Positions 26,620 through 36,700 are shown, counted from the first letter of the stretch. The stretch: 64,000 nt of DNA from Thiohalomonas sp041685045 (GCA_041685045.1 JAWLGP010000002.1:124001-188000), one strand, 5' to 3'. Notes: generated by a model not told the origin, from the sequence alone. Numbers and translations are program-made.

Positions 26620-28353
26620 ATGAGTTACCAGGTACTGGCACGCAAATGGCGTCCCCGCTCGTTCCCGGAGATGGTAGGGCAGGAGCACGTGCTGCGGGCG
26701 CTCATCAATGCGCTCGACAACGACCGGCTGCACCACGCCTTCCTGTTCACCGGCACCCGCGGGGTCGGCAAGACCACGGTGGCGCGTATTCTGGCCAAGT
26801 CCCTGAATTGCGAGCAGGGAGTCACCTCCCGGCCCTGCGGTGAATGCAGCGCCTGCCGGGAGATCGACGAGGGGCGCTTCGTCGACCTGGTGGAGGTGGA
26901 CGCGGCCTCGCGCACCAAGGTGGAGGACACCCGCGAACTGCTGGAGAACGTGCAGTACGCCCCCAGCCGCGGTCGCTACAAGGTCTACCTGGTGGACGAG
27001 GTCCACATGCTCTCCAACCACAGCTTCAACGCCCTGTTGAAGACGCTGGAGGAGCCGCCGCCCCATGTGAAATTCCTGCTGGCGACCACCGACCCGCAGA
27101 AGTTGCCGGTCACCATCCTCTCCCGCTGTCTGCAGTTCAGCCTCAAGCGGCTGCCGCTGGAGCGGATCCGCGAGCACCTGGCGCGCATCGTCGAGCTGGA
27201 GGGACTGAGCGCCGAGCCGGCCGCCTTGGCTGAACTGGCGCGGGCGGCCGATGGCAGCATGCGCGATGCCCTCAGTCTGCTGGACCAGGGCATCGCCTAT
27301 ACCGGTGGTCAGCTCAGTGTCGCCGAAGTATTGGATATGCTCGGCAGTGTCGACCGGCAGCGGGTGCTGGCCATGGTCGAGGCACTGGCGGCCTCGGACG
27401 GCGAGCAGTTGATCGGGATCGCCAATGTCCTGGCGGAGCGCTCGCCCGATTTCGGCGGGGTACTCAACGAGATGAACGGCCTGCTGCAGCGGATTGCGCT
27501 GGCGCAGCAGGTGCCGACGGCCCTGGGGGAGGAGACCGGCGACCGTGAGGCGGTGTTGGCGCTGGCCGAGCGCATCGCTCCGGAGGAGGTGCAACTCTAT
27601 TATCAGATCGGCACCACCGGCCGCCGTGACCTGCCATTGGCACCGGACCCGCGCAGCGGGTTCGAGATGGTGCTGCTGAGGATGCTGGCGTTTCGCCCGG
27701 CAGCGCCGGGCGGTGCAACCGGCGCCGGCGGAGCGGGGCAGGGTGGTCGGACGGAATCACGGCCGGCGAAACCGGTTTCACCGACCCGCGGCGGGGGGCA
27801 GGAACCGGCGCGTTCGGCCCCGGTCGAAGCCTCTGTCCCGGTCGCGGTGCCGGAACCGGAATCGGTTGCCGTGCCGGTGCCGGCCGCTGTCACTGCCGAG
27901 CCCGCCCCGGAACCGAGCGCGCCGGCGACGACCGACATGGTGCGCGAGGCCCAGCCGCCGGCGGCCCCCATCGGCTCCCTGGACGACTGGCCCGCCCTGG
28001 CGGCGGCACTGCCGCTGGCCGGCATGACCCGCCAGTTCGCCCTGCACTGCGCCCTGGCCGGTCACGACGGCGAGCGGGTGTCACTGGTTCTCGATCAGGC
28101 CCACGTGCATCTGCACAACCCGAAATGGGAACAGAGCCTCAAGACAGCTCTCGAACAGTACCTCGGGCGTAGCCTGCGCCTGGAGGTGCAGGTGGGGACC
28201 CCACCCGCGGCCACCCCGGAGAAGGTACGCCGGCAGCAGGCGGCGGATCGTCAGCGCGATGCCGAGCAGGCGATAGCCGACGACCCGCGCCTGAACGGCC
28301 TGCTCGAGCGGCTCGATGGCCAGGTGCAGCCGGGCTCGGTGCGCCCCCTTTAG
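26620..28353 (+). CDS. dnaX: DNA polymerase III subunit tau/gamma
   Basis: DnaX is the clamp-loader ATPase that also organises the replisome. The 577-aa product starts MSYQVLARKWRPRSFPEMVG, has Walker A GTRGVGKT at residues 45-52, zinc-binding cysteines at 64, 73, 76 and 79, and a LVDEVHML Walker B. A long Pro/Ala/Val/Glu-rich linker (about residues 365-445) leads to a C-terminal tau domain. I see no A-rich slippery heptamer of the E. coli type, so a programmed frameshift producing gamma is not supported. It is followed by ebfC and recR in the usual order, with a palindromic repeat starting right after its stop. Confidence 0.95.
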   Translation: MSYQVLARKWRPRSFPEMVGQEHVLRALINALDNDRLHHAFLFTGTRGVGKTTVARILAKSLNCEQGVTSRPCGECSACREIDEGRFVDLVEVDAASRTKVEDTRELLENVQYAPSRGRYKVYLVDEVHMLSNHSFNALLKTLEEPPPHVKFLLATTDPQKLPVTILSRCLQFSLKRLPLERIREHLARIVELEGLSAEPAALAELARAADGSMRDALSLLDQGIAYTGGQLSVAEVLDMLGSVDRQRVLAMVEALAASDGEQLIGIANVLAERSPDFGGVLNEMNGLLQRIALAQQVPTALGEETGDREAVLALAERIAPEEVQLYYQIGTTGRRDLPLAPDPRSGFEMVLLRMLAFRPAAPGGATGAGGAGQGGRTESRPAKPVSPTRGGGQEPARSAPVEASVPVAVPEPESVAVPVPAAVTAEPAPEPSAPATTDMVREAQPPAAPIGSLDDWPALAAALPLAGMTRQFALHCALAGHDGERVSLVLDQAHVHLHNPKWEQSLKTALEQYLGRSLRLEVQVGTPPAATPEKVRRQQAADRQRDAEQAIADDPRLNGLLERLDGQVQPGSVRPL

Positions 28354-28429
28354 CCGTAGGATGCGGTGAGGTACGAACCGCATCAGACGCGTGACCGATG
28401 CGGTTCGCAGCGCTCACCACATCCTACGG
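28354..28429. repeat. Palindromic intergenic repeat (GTAGGATGCGGTGAG family)
   Basis: This imperfect 76-nt inverted repeat starts just after the dnaX stop. CCGTAGGATG and GGTGAG on the left pair with CTCACC and CATCCTACGG on the right; the inner arms CGAACCGCATC and GATGCGGTTCG also pair. The ends resemble those of the repeats at 23.8-24.1 kb (CGTAGGATG...CATCCTACG), so both probably belong to one broad REP/MITE-like family. It lies in the dnaX-ebfC spacer and may modulate readthrough. Confidence 0.7.
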
Positions 28430-28488
28430 GATCTCTGTGTACGCTGTGGTTAACGGTTTTTTCAAAAAACTTAGCGAGGTTTTTGCCC

Positions 28489-28812
28489 ATGAAAGGCGGA
28501 TTCGGCAACATCATGAAACAGGCTCAGAAGATGCAGGCCGACATGCAGCGGATGCAGGAGGAGCTGGCCAATATGGAGGTCACCGGCCAGGCCGGCGGCG
28601 GCATGGTCAGCGTGGTGATGACCGGGCGGCACGACGTCAAGCGCGTCTCCATCGACAATAGCCTGATGGGCGACGACAAGGAGATGCTGGAAGACCTGGT
28701 GGCCGCGGCGGTCAACGACGCGGTGCGCCAGCTGGAACAGACCTCCCAGGAGAAGATGGCCAGCGTGACCTCCGGTCTCAACCTGCCGGGCGGCATGAAG
28801 TTCCCGTTCTAA
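28489..28812 (+). CDS. ebfC: Nucleoid-associated protein EbfC/YbaB
   Basis: EbfC is a small dimeric DNA-binding protein of the YbaB family, encoded between dnaX and recR in many bacteria. The 107-aa product starts MKGGFGNIMKQAQKMQADMQ, has an amphipathic N-terminal helix and the conserved VTGQAGGGMVSVVMTGR and NDAVRQLEQTSQEKM stretches. It ends LNLPGGMKFPF, as YbaB proteins do. An upstream in-frame Met at 28366 lies inside the palindromic repeat and is rejected. Translation is preceded by a GAGG stretch. recR follows after 9 nt. Confidence 0.93.
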   Translation: MKGGFGNIMKQAQKMQADMQRMQEELANMEVTGQAGGGMVSVVMTGRHDVKRVSIDNSLMGDDKEMLEDLVAAAVNDAVRQLEQTSQEKMASVTSGLNLPGGMKFPF

Positions 28813-28821
28813 GCCCCGCCG

Positions 28822-29418
28822 ATGAGTTCCAGCCCCCTCATTGGGCGCCTCATCGAGGCGCTCCGCTGCCTGCCCGGGGTCGGGCCCAAGTCGGCCCAAC
28901 GCATGGCCTATCACCTGCTCGAGCGTGACCGGGACGGGGCGCTGCGCCTTGCCGGCGTGCTCACCGAAGCGGTCGAGCGGGTCGGTCACTGCAGCGACTG
29001 CCGGACCCTGAGTGAGGAGGAGCACTGCGCCATCTGCAGAGATGCCCGGCGTGAGCGCGGCGTCCTCTGCGTGGTCGAGTCGCCCACCGACGTGCAGGCG
29101 CTGGAGCACTCCACCGACTACCGCGGCCTCTACTTCGTCTTGATGGGGCACCTCTCACCACTGGACGGCATCGGTCCCGAGGAGATCGGGCTGCACCTGC
29201 TACAGCAGCGCTTCGCAGCCGGCGGTATCGACGAGGTGATCCTCGCCACCAATCCCACCGTGGAGGGGGAGGCCACCGCCCACTACATCGGCGAGATGGC
29301 CCGCCAACACGGCATCCGCGCCACCCGCCTCGCCCACGGTATCCCCCTCGGCGGCGAACTGGAATACGTCGACGGCAACACCCTGTCCCACGCCTTCAAC
29401 GGCCGCCGCGCGGTTTGA
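28822..29418 (+). CDS. recR: Recombination mediator RecR
   Basis: RecR works with RecO (and RecF) to load RecA at gaps. The 198-aa product has an N-terminal helix-hairpin-helix (LPGVGPKSAQRMAYHLL), a four-cysteine zinc finger (CSDC and CAIC motifs, about residues 57-72), a Toprim domain beginning VLCVVESPTDVQALE, and a C-terminal Walker-B-like segment ending in GGELEYVDGNTL. Length and motifs are complete. It is the last gene of dnaX-ebfC-recR and ends just before a strong hairpin. Confidence 0.96.
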   Translation: MSSSPLIGRLIEALRCLPGVGPKSAQRMAYHLLERDRDGALRLAGVLTEAVERVGHCSDCRTLSEEEHCAICRDARRERGVLCVVESPTDVQALEHSTDYRGLYFVLMGHLSPLDGIGPEEIGLHLLQQRFAAGGIDEVILATNPTVEGEATAHYIGEMARQHGIRATRLAHGIPLGGELEYVDGNTLSHAFNGRRAV

Positions 29419-29429
29419 AGGCGGGAGTT

Positions 29430-29458
29430 AAGACGTGACGCGTTACGCGTCACGTCTT
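29430..29458. terminator. Bidirectional hairpin terminator between recR and the HDOD gene
   Basis: AAGACGTGACGCG (29430-29442) and CGCGTCACGTCTT (29446-29458) form a perfect 13-bp stem with a TTA loop. recR (+) and the HDOD gene (-) converge here, and the hairpin overlaps the last codons of the HDOD gene. No long U-tract follows on the plus strand. Confidence 0.6.
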
Positions 29459-30907
29459 GTAACCCTTAACCCTTCCCGCCTCCATCGCCCGGCCGGCCTG
29501 CAGCACCAACTCCTTGAACCGATGGTACGACCGGCTGTCCAGGCCGCAATAGGCGTTGTGGCGGTCCGCGTAGAAGCAGCCGACCGGGTGTCCCTTCACG
29601 AACACGGACATGACGAAAAACCGCGGCACGCCGACCGCCTTCTGGAAAATTTCGGGCAGCAGCGGCAGGAAGCGGTCGCGATTGCTGTCGTCGTACCAGA
29701 GCGCCTGCGGCTTCTGAATCAGCCTCGAGAACAGGTTGTCTTCGTCCAGGTCCAGCGTAAGGCGGTTGAAGCGGGCATCGCCCTCGGCGCCGATGGCGCC
29801 GCGCACCTTCAGCTGCGTCTTCGCCGGCGTCATCAGCGCAAACAGCACCCGGTTCAGGGCCAGCCCCTCATGCAGGCCCTTCAGTGCCAGTTCCAGCAAG
29901 TCATGAAGGCTTTCCACCTGGTCCGGTGGGTGACGGAGCCGGGCCAAGGCTTGGGCGTACGCGGCCGGCTGGGGGCAAAGACAGAACTCGCCCGGAGGTT
30001 CCTCCCGGTGCGTCGGTGACCAACCGGGAGCCGCCTCGGGTCGTGTCGGCAGCAGCAGCCTTGCGGCCGCGGGTCGGACTCCGTACAGGGGCAGACCATC
30101 GCGGGCCACATCGACCGCGGTCCGGTGGGCGCGTGCGGCAGCACTGCCGAAGCTGCAGCCCAGGAGGTCGGCGACCTGCTCCAGGATTGCGGTGGTTTCG
30201 GGCGCATACCAGTCGCGCTCGGCGGCCCGTGCCAGGCGGCCCGCCAGCATGATGCCGCGCACGCGCCGGTTTTCGGTATTCTCGGGCTGCAGGCTTTCGT
30301 CGACCAACGAAGGTAGCCCCCAGGCGGCGGCGAGACGGGAAGTGAGGCGATCGAGGGCGAATCCGAGGGTGACGAATTCCGCCTCCTCGGCCTCCATTTC
30401 GTCGCCGTGCTTGAGGCGCTCCAGTTCGGTGAGCCGGGCCGGGGAGTGCAGACCCACCAGCATCTCGCCGAGACCGTGCAACAAAGCGGCCAGATAGGCC
30501 TCGTCCGGTTCGATATCCCGCAGCCAGCGCGACCACTCGCGCGCCTGCGAGGCGGCATGGACGGCCCGGGCGTAGCCGCGTCGGAGCCTGACGCGTGGCG
30601 CCTTGTCGCCCACCTGCTCGATGGTGGGGACGCCCTCCGGCAGGCGCTGCAAGGCGCTCATGCCCAGCATCATCAAGCCGTGCCGGACCGTCTTCACCTC
30701 GCTCCGCAGATGCTTGTGGCCCACGGCGTTGATTCGCCGCATCAGCCGTAGCGTCAGCCCCAGGTCACCCTCCACGATGGCGGTCAGGCGCGTGAGAGGG
30801 ATACTGTCGTCGGCGGCCAGCCGCTCCAGTTCGCGCAGACTGTGGCCGAAGGCAGGCAGTTCGACCGGCTCGAGCCGGGCGACCCACTCCTCCAGGGTTT
30901 GCTCCAT
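29450..30907 (-). CDS. HDOD-domain signalling protein
   Basis: The 485-aa product has an N-terminal HDOD domain (about residues 10-220): ELPAFGHSLRELERLAADDS, then VEGDLGLTLRLMRRINA and YLAALLHGLGEMLVG. The canonical His-Asp pair reads His-Gly here (LLHGLGE), so phosphohydrolase activity is unlikely, as in many HDOD proteins. The C-terminal part (about 330-480) resembles a divergent GAF-like sensor fold with LHDLLELALKGLHEGLALNR and VKGHPVGCFYADR. It is probably a regulatory or scaffold protein in signalling or motility, given the divergent motA next door, but its partners are unknown. I chose the ATG at 30907 (MEQTLEEWVARLEP); 58 more upstream codons are open but of poor composition. Confidence 0.75.
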   Translation of the reverse strand: MEQTLEEWVARLEPVELPAFGHSLRELERLAADDSIPLTRLTAIVEGDLGLTLRLMRRINAVGHKHLRSEVKTVRHGLMMLGMSALQRLPEGVPTIEQVGDKAPRVRLRRGYARAVHAASQAREWSRWLRDIEPDEAYLAALLHGLGEMLVGLHSPARLTELERLKHGDEMEAEEAEFVTLGFALDRLTSRLAAAWGLPSLVDESLQPENTENRRVRGIMLAGRLARAAERDWYAPETTAILEQVADLLGCSFGSAAARAHRTAVDVARDGLPLYGVRPAAARLLLPTRPEAAPGWSPTHREEPPGEFCLCPQPAAYAQALARLRHPPDQVESLHDLLELALKGLHEGLALNRVLFALMTPAKTQLKVRGAIGAEGDARFNRLTLDLDEDNLFSRLIQKPQALWYDDSNRDRFLPLLPEIFQKAVGVPRFFVMSVFVKGHPVGCFYADRHNAYCGLDSRSYHRFKELVLQAGRAMEAGRVKGYKT

Positions 30908-31036
30908 CCGTACAGGGCTCCGATGCGGGCGTGAGGTCGGTCGGGCGTTTCTAGCGCATCCGCCCATCGCCCGCAGTGACCTCCCCGGCAGTTTCGCATC
31001 CCGAGTGCGGTCAAGGTCTCCCCAGGTGCTGCGGGC

Positions 31037-31064
31037 TAAAGAAAAAGGCCGCCCCCGTCGATTA
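31037..31064 (+). promoter_or_regulatory. Candidate sigma-28 (FliA) promoter for motAB
   Basis: TAAAGAAA at 31037-31044 and GTCGATTA at 31057-31064 with a 12-nt spacer resemble the flagellar sigma-28 consensus TAAAGTTT-N11-GCCGATAA (six of eight in the -10). It lies about 47 nt before the motA ATG. Class 3 flagellar control of motAB is well known, so the position is sensible. The assignment is by eye. Confidence 0.5.
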
Positions 31065-31110
31065 ATGTTCAGGATATCCATGACCGGTCGCCTGTTCGCC
31101 TGGATTTCGG

Positions 31111-31968
31111 ATGAAGCTAATCATCGGTTTCTCCATCGTCATCGCCTCGGTGCTGGGCGGCTACGTGCTCTCCCACGGGGTGCTGGCCGCGCTGTTTCAG
31201 CCGTTTGAACTGCTGATCATCGGCGGCGGGGCGCTGGGTGCCTTCGTGGTGTCCCATCCGCTGAAGGTCATCATTCCCGTTATCAAGGGCATACCGGGTC
31301 TGCTACGGGGCTCCAGGTACAACAAGGCGCTCTACATGGACCTGCTGAGCCTCATGTACGAGTTGTTCAGCAAGGCGCGTAAAGAGGGATTGATGGCCCT
31401 CGAGAACGATGTCGAGGAGCCGGAACAGAGCGAGATCTTCAATCGCTATCCGAAGATCAAGGCCGACCACCACGCCCTGGAGTTCATCTGCGACTACCTG
31501 CGGTTGATGGTGGGCGGCAGCATGAATCCCATGGAGCTGGAGTCGCTGATGGACCTCGAACTGGAGACCCATCATCACGAACGGGAACTCCCGGCCCACG
31601 CGGTCGCCGTCGCCGCCGACGGCATGCCGGGTTTCGGTATCGTTGCCGCCGTGATGGGCGTGGTCATCACCATGGGCTCCATCGACCAGCCGCCGGCCAT
31701 CCTCGGCGCCCACATCGCCGCGGCCCTGGTCGGAACCTTTCTGGGTATTCTGCTGGGCTACGGCTTTGTCGGGCCGATCGGCGCGGCGCTCAACCACCAG
31801 GCCCGTGAGGAGACCAAGTTTCTCGAGTGCATCAAGATCTGCATCCTGGCCACCCTGAACGGTTATACCCCCCAGGTAGCGGTCGAGTTTGGCCGCAAGG
31901 CACTCTACTCGACGGAGCGGCCCGGTTTCCTCGAACTCGAGGAACATGTCAAGCAGGCCAGGAAATAA
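31111..31968 (+). CDS. motA: Flagellar motor stator protein MotA
   Basis: MotA, with MotB, forms the inner-membrane ion channel that powers flagellar rotation. The 285-aa product has four predicted membrane segments: about residues 2-20, 28-50, 170-190 and 200-225. Between the second and third lies a large cytoplasmic domain with KARKEGLMALENDVEE, which carries the charged residues that contact FliG. The channel motif DGMPGFGIVAAVMGVV contains the conserved Pro. Length is close to E. coli MotA. motB follows after 9 nt, so the two form an operon behind the sigma-28-like promoter. Confidence 0.95.
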   Translation: MKLIIGFSIVIASVLGGYVLSHGVLAALFQPFELLIIGGGALGAFVVSHPLKVIIPVIKGIPGLLRGSRYNKALYMDLLSLMYELFSKARKEGLMALENDVEEPEQSEIFNRYPKIKADHHALEFICDYLRLMVGGSMNPMELESLMDLELETHHHERELPAHAVAVAADGMPGFGIVAAVMGVVITMGSIDQPPAILGAHIAAALVGTFLGILLGYGFVGPIGAALNHQAREETKFLECIKICILATLNGYTPQVAVEFGRKALYSTERPGFLELEEHVKQARK

Positions 31969-31977
31969 CGCCCGGCC

Positions 31978-32994
31978 ATGCCCTCGATCGACGACAAGAA
32001 ACAACCGATCGTCATCAAAAAGATCAAGAAGGGCGGCGGCGGTCACCACGGCGGTTCCTGGAAGGTCGCCTATGCCGACTTCGTGACGGCCATGATGGCG
32101 TTCTTTCTGTTGATGTGGCTGCTCGGTTCCACCACCGACGGCGAAAAGGCGGGGATCGCCGAATTCTTCAAGCAGCCGAGCGCGACCCAGGGACCGGGCG
32201 GTGCAAGCACCAGCATGATTCAGTTCGGCGGTGCAATGGATGTGCCGCGCAGCAGTGAGGGCACCCCCTTCAAACAGCATGAGGTGAAGCCCGACGAGTT
32301 GCTGGAGGCGCTGGCCGACAAGGCACGACTGGATGATCTGTTGGCCGATCTGCTCGAACAGATCGAGCAGAGTTCGTCACTCCGTGATTTCAAGGACCAA
32401 CTGCTGCTGGACATCACCAGCGAAGGGCTGCGGATCCAGATCGTCGACAAGGAGAACCGGCCGATGTTCGACCTGGGCGGTACCCAGCTCAAGTGGTACA
32501 CAGTCGAGATCCTGCACGAACTGGCCAAGACCATCGAACAGGTGCCGAATCGCGTGAGCATCGCGGGCCACACCGACGCCACCCCATATCACTGGTCGCG
32601 CAAGGACTACACGAATTGGGAACTGTCGGCCGATCGGGCCAATGCGGCACGGCGCGAGCTCAAGATCGGCGGGCTGTCGGAGGCAAAATTCGGCCGGGTG
32701 GTGGGGCTCTCCGATTCGGTGCTGTTCGACCGGGAGAATCCGTTCAACCCAATCAATCGGCGCATCAGCATCATCGTTCTGAACCGGGCGACGGAACGGG
32801 CCATCGGCCTGATGCCGAGCCATGCGCCCGGTTCTACGATCGGCACCGCACCGGCCCCGGAAAACGCCGAAACCGCCCCCGCTCCTGTGGAAGCCGGCTC
32901 AACGGCTCCGCCCGAACCGCTGGCCCCGGCGCCACCGCCGACCGCGCCGGCTTCTGGCCTTGAGGAGGAGTTGGCGCGCGAACTGGCCCCTTGA
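31978..32994 (+). CDS. motB: Flagellar motor stator protein MotB
   Basis: MotB anchors the stator to peptidoglycan. The 338-aa product has a basic N-terminus (IVIKKIKKGGGGHHGG), one membrane helix beginning WKVAYADFVTAMMAFFLLMW with the ion-binding Asp at residue 34, a plug/linker region, and an OmpA-like peptidoglycan-binding domain (about residues 150-280: VSIAGHTDATPY and the later NPINRRISIIVLN). A C-terminal Pro/Ala-rich tail of about 55 residues follows. The overall arrangement is typical of proton-type MotB, although the coupling ion cannot be proven from sequence. Confidence 0.95.
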   Translation: MPSIDDKKQPIVIKKIKKGGGGHHGGSWKVAYADFVTAMMAFFLLMWLLGSTTDGEKAGIAEFFKQPSATQGPGGASTSMIQFGGAMDVPRSSEGTPFKQHEVKPDELLEALADKARLDDLLADLLEQIEQSSSLRDFKDQLLLDITSEGLRIQIVDKENRPMFDLGGTQLKWYTVEILHELAKTIEQVPNRVSIAGHTDATPYHWSRKDYTNWELSADRANAARRELKIGGLSEAKFGRVVGLSDSVLFDRENPFNPINRRISIIVLNRATERAIGLMPSHAPGSTIGTAPAPENAETAPAPVEAGSTAPPEPLAPAPPPTAPASGLEEELARELAP

Positions 32995-33723
32995 CCGTTG
33001 CGCGCGAACGATTCAGCAGGATCGACAGGATCTTTTAACGCGCGTCAGCTTCGACTGTTCATTTGCCCTCGACTCCGACTGTCATAGCCCGAACCCGTCA
33101 TTCCCAGCGAAGGCGGGCGGGAATCCAGGCATCGACGGCAGCATCCGGCCGTCTGCTGCCGCTCAAGAGCATTTCGGTGAATGGCTGGTTGCGTCGGAAA
33201 ACTTGCCGTTGAGACTGAATAGCCTCGGGTTGCTACTTATGATCAAATTGGCGCCAAAGCCCTTGGCGCTCTTGTTCATGGCCCCACTCGACAAGACATC
33301 CGTTCGGGAAGAAGTCGGCCGGCCCAAGGCCCGACTTCGAGCAACTCTGCCGCGAAGGCAAGGTCTTTCCGAGACGGTGACGCTATCAAGAGTATGGAAT
33401 CCAATAGTCAAATGATTCTCAACCTATCGGTTGCGGGCCCTATGGTTGCAGTTATGCAGGAGAATACAGTAACGATGGCTCTGCCACACTGGATCACTAC
33501 CGACATACCCTGTGCCACAGGACAATTCAGGCCTATTTATTTTCATTAAATTTCAATAAATTGCCGCACTTTTGTCTGGGAGCAGATCAAGGTGTTATGG
33601 GTATCATCTGGATGGCTCGCCAGGGAGGCTCTGAAGCTACTGTTGCGGTTCGTGTCAACATGATGTTATGTTTAAGTTGTATCGGATAACCAATAACAAA
33701 CGACACATTAGATTGGGACAGGG
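32995..33723. other. Intergenic region between motB and the giant gene
   Basis: About 730 nt without a supportable gene. Near 33011-33034 is a CAGGATCGACAGGATC-like simple repeat. At 33095-33129 is an inverted-repeat element, GTCATTCCC...GGGAATCC, of a type seen between genes in many proteobacteria. From about 33400 to 33720 the sequence becomes AT-richer than the rest of the window. That part is the 5' region of the giant gene, with stop codons in its frame at 33661, 33673, 33694 and 33709. No promoter stands out. Confidence 0.5.
33095..33129. repeat. ATTCCC/GGGAAT inverted-repeat element
   Basis: The sequence CGTCATTCCCAGCGAAGGCG, followed by GGCGGGAATCCAGG, has ATTCCC and GGGAAT ends around a variable core. 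It resembles a common intergenic repeat of proteobacteria (dRS3-like in layout). A single copy is seen here. Confidence 0.45.
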
Positions 33724-36700
33724 ATGTTCAACGGGCACCAAAAACACTACGCCTCCCACCTGCACGCGCTAAAGACGCTGATTTACACGGTAGCGCTTTT
33801 GCTCTGTTCCAACGGCGCTCATGCACAGACGCAGGTCGATATCAGGGCCGCTGCGCCCTTGCAATCCAACAGCAATACCGTTGATTACACCCTCTCTATC
33901 GGTGATTGCTCCACGCTTTCCCAGGTTGACGTCGACACTTCATCAGGCGTCGAAACACTTCTTGCGACGGACAGCATAAGAGATCCCGCCAAACCGCTGG
34001 CGTGCGACTTTTCATTCTCCCTCGACGGCGACCTGAAATTTACGCCCTCACTGGAGATGAAAAACGTTTATGGGGAGACAATTCGTCACAACGAGAACTT
34101 TGCAGTCGAAACAAACAAGCCCGTTATATCCCTGGATAAGATTGGCATCAGCAGTCAAGATGGGACCCAATACCTGAGTGTTAGCTATAACGCCCATGAT
34201 GATACGGATCTCTCCTATATCAGCGCCGAGGTCACCGGTATACGTGCATCCGAGCTACGAAGTGCGGGCGGCGTCGTTGAAAAGGCGAGAAAGACGGCAT
34301 TTGCCCGCTCCGGCGGTGCATCGCGCATCTACCCGACTACGAACAACCAACAAGTCTATAGCCTCAGTCTGCCCGTAAGCTCTCCCCTTAGTGGCGAAGA
34401 GATAGCCAGAAACGCTCTTGTGCTAGTCGAGGCGACGGCGGTGGATGCCTCAGGGAACCAGAGCTCCATATCGGAGATCCGCTACCTGGGTGAATCGGTC
34501 GAGGAGGCCGTTCTCGGTCTAAGCGCCGCCCCGGACACACTAAAGTTTGCCGATCTATTGCAGTACGCGCGCATCGTCCCTTCGCTGCACTATGAATTTC
34601 GCGGCGTAACCCCGCTGCCTGGATCGGGGCACGGTTTTTCCTATCGCTCATCGGCCCCTGACATCGTGATGGTGACTCAGGAAGGGCTTGTCTATCCGCT
34701 GAAGGACGCCCATGGCGCAAGCGTAAACATCACCGTATCGTACCCGGGGCAAAGTGATGTCACCATCCCCGTAGTAGTCGACTTCAGTCGTCAGTTAAGT
34801 GCCATCAAGTACGACGGTCACGGCACAGCAGACAACTTTGTCATCCCACGGCTAAACAGTTTTGTCGAACTCCCGTCGCTAATCGCTGTATTTGACGACG
34901 CAAGCGAGGCAAGACTTAACGACTCGATAAAAGTCAACCATAGCTTGCCGGCCGAGGCCTCCGGTGTAGTGGCGTTGGATAGTGTTTTGGGCGTTAAGGC
35001 CTCCTCAATTATTCAGCAATCCTCACCGATCCGGGTGCGTTCTTCACTGGCGCTTTACCCGAATATCTACGTAGATCTTCCCGTCATCGCCCATGACGCC
35101 GTGCCCGACGTAACCTTAAGTCTGCAGAGCCAGGTGGCGGTTGATGGTGTCCTTACCCTCTCTGCCACGGCTCAGGACGATGTGGGCGTTGCAGCCATCG
35201 AGTTTTGGATGGATGGGGCGATGATTGGACGCAGAGAAAGCCCGCCATATCAGCTGACGCTCCCTATCTCTCAGGAGATGGAGGGGCGCACCTTCTCCCT
35301 CTCGGCAATCGCCTACGATAGCGCCGGGCAGCCATCAGAGGCGGCGCACGGTACCAGTCGCGTGGTCAAGAGGCAAAGCCTTACCGTGCCGGAGTTCAGC
35401 CTGGAGAAACCGACCGATGCGCTACGGGTGATCGAGAGCAGCCCCTTCGAATACCAGCTCAGTTCTCCGCTTGGCCCTATAGAGGAGGGCAAATACAGTA
35501 GTGGCATCAGCTACGTGGAGTTCTTCATCGACGGCGCCAAGGTGGGGGAGAGCCGCTATCCGATCCTGGAGGCGCGACCCAGCGAAGAGGATCCGAATGC
35601 CGAGCTCCTGTTCGAGGTGTGGAAGCTCTTGAGCAACACCCCGGCCATCAGCACGCACGAAACCAGCATGGCGGTGACGGCGAAGGTCCACGCCAACAAC
35701 GGCGGCATGAAGGATAGCGCTTCCCGGCTGCTGAGAGTGGTTAAAAACTCCCCACCGGTTATCAGGATTACCGAGCCGGGCGACGGTTCCGTGGTGACCG
35801 TGGGCCAGGATATCTGGGTCAGTTTGGAGGTTGCCGACGACACCTTGGGGGCCGGTACCGACATTGAATTCAGCGTCAACGGCGTCAGTCAGGGATCCAA
35901 GCGGATTACCGACGACGGCGTGACGCCGGATGGTGCCTACAGCTACGGGGTGCGCACACAGCGCTTCTTACTGAGCCTCGACGAGTCGACCCTGGGCGGC
36001 GGGCTCGAGCTAAGTGCAACGGCAGTCGACTACCACCAAAACGGAGCCAACGCCGATCCCGTCTCCATCTCCGTAAAGAGCGACCAGCCGCCTACGGTGG
36101 CAGTAAGTCACCCTGTTGAAGGGGCCCATCTCGTCTCTGGCCTGCCGGTGGAACTGCGTGCCAACGCCTCGGATGACCTCAAGTTTATGCGTGTCGATTT
36201 CTACGTCAATGACAAGTTCGTCGGCTCGGATACCAATGCCCCCTACGCCTTTGTCTACGACACGCCCGAGGCGGTCAAGGCCGAGTCGGTGCTCTCCATC
36301 CGCGCCGAAGCGTTCGACAGTGCCGGCCAGCAGGCCGACAGCAATGTTATCCACGCCACCCTGGGCAAGGACGAGCAGCCGCCGGTGGTGAACTTCTCAT
36401 CGCCTGCGATCAGCGCGACCGACAGCGGCGACGACATCGCCGGTATCGTCGAAGGGAGCCAGTTCGTCCTCAAAGTGACCGGTTACGACAATGTCGACGT
36501 AACCCAACTGGAACTAAGTGGGGTGCGTAAGGTGGATGGTGCAGGCTACCTGCTCACCGGGGTGCCCGAGGATACCGTCGGCGGCAGTGACTTTATCCCC
36601 CAAAAGCTGCCTGGGGTGTTAAATGGCTTTTCGGCGTTCAAGCTGGTGCGTGCACCACCCTTCAAGCACCTCGATGGGGTTGCGTTTGACCGCTACCCGG

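Noticed and set aside
27600..28000. Programmed frameshift in dnaX (gamma form)
   Set aside because: I find no A-rich slippery heptamer of the E. coli type in the linker region.
32822..33415. 197-codon plus-strand frame overlapping the motB end
   Set aside because: Its first part is motB in another frame and the rest crosses intergenic repeats; no domain or plausible start.
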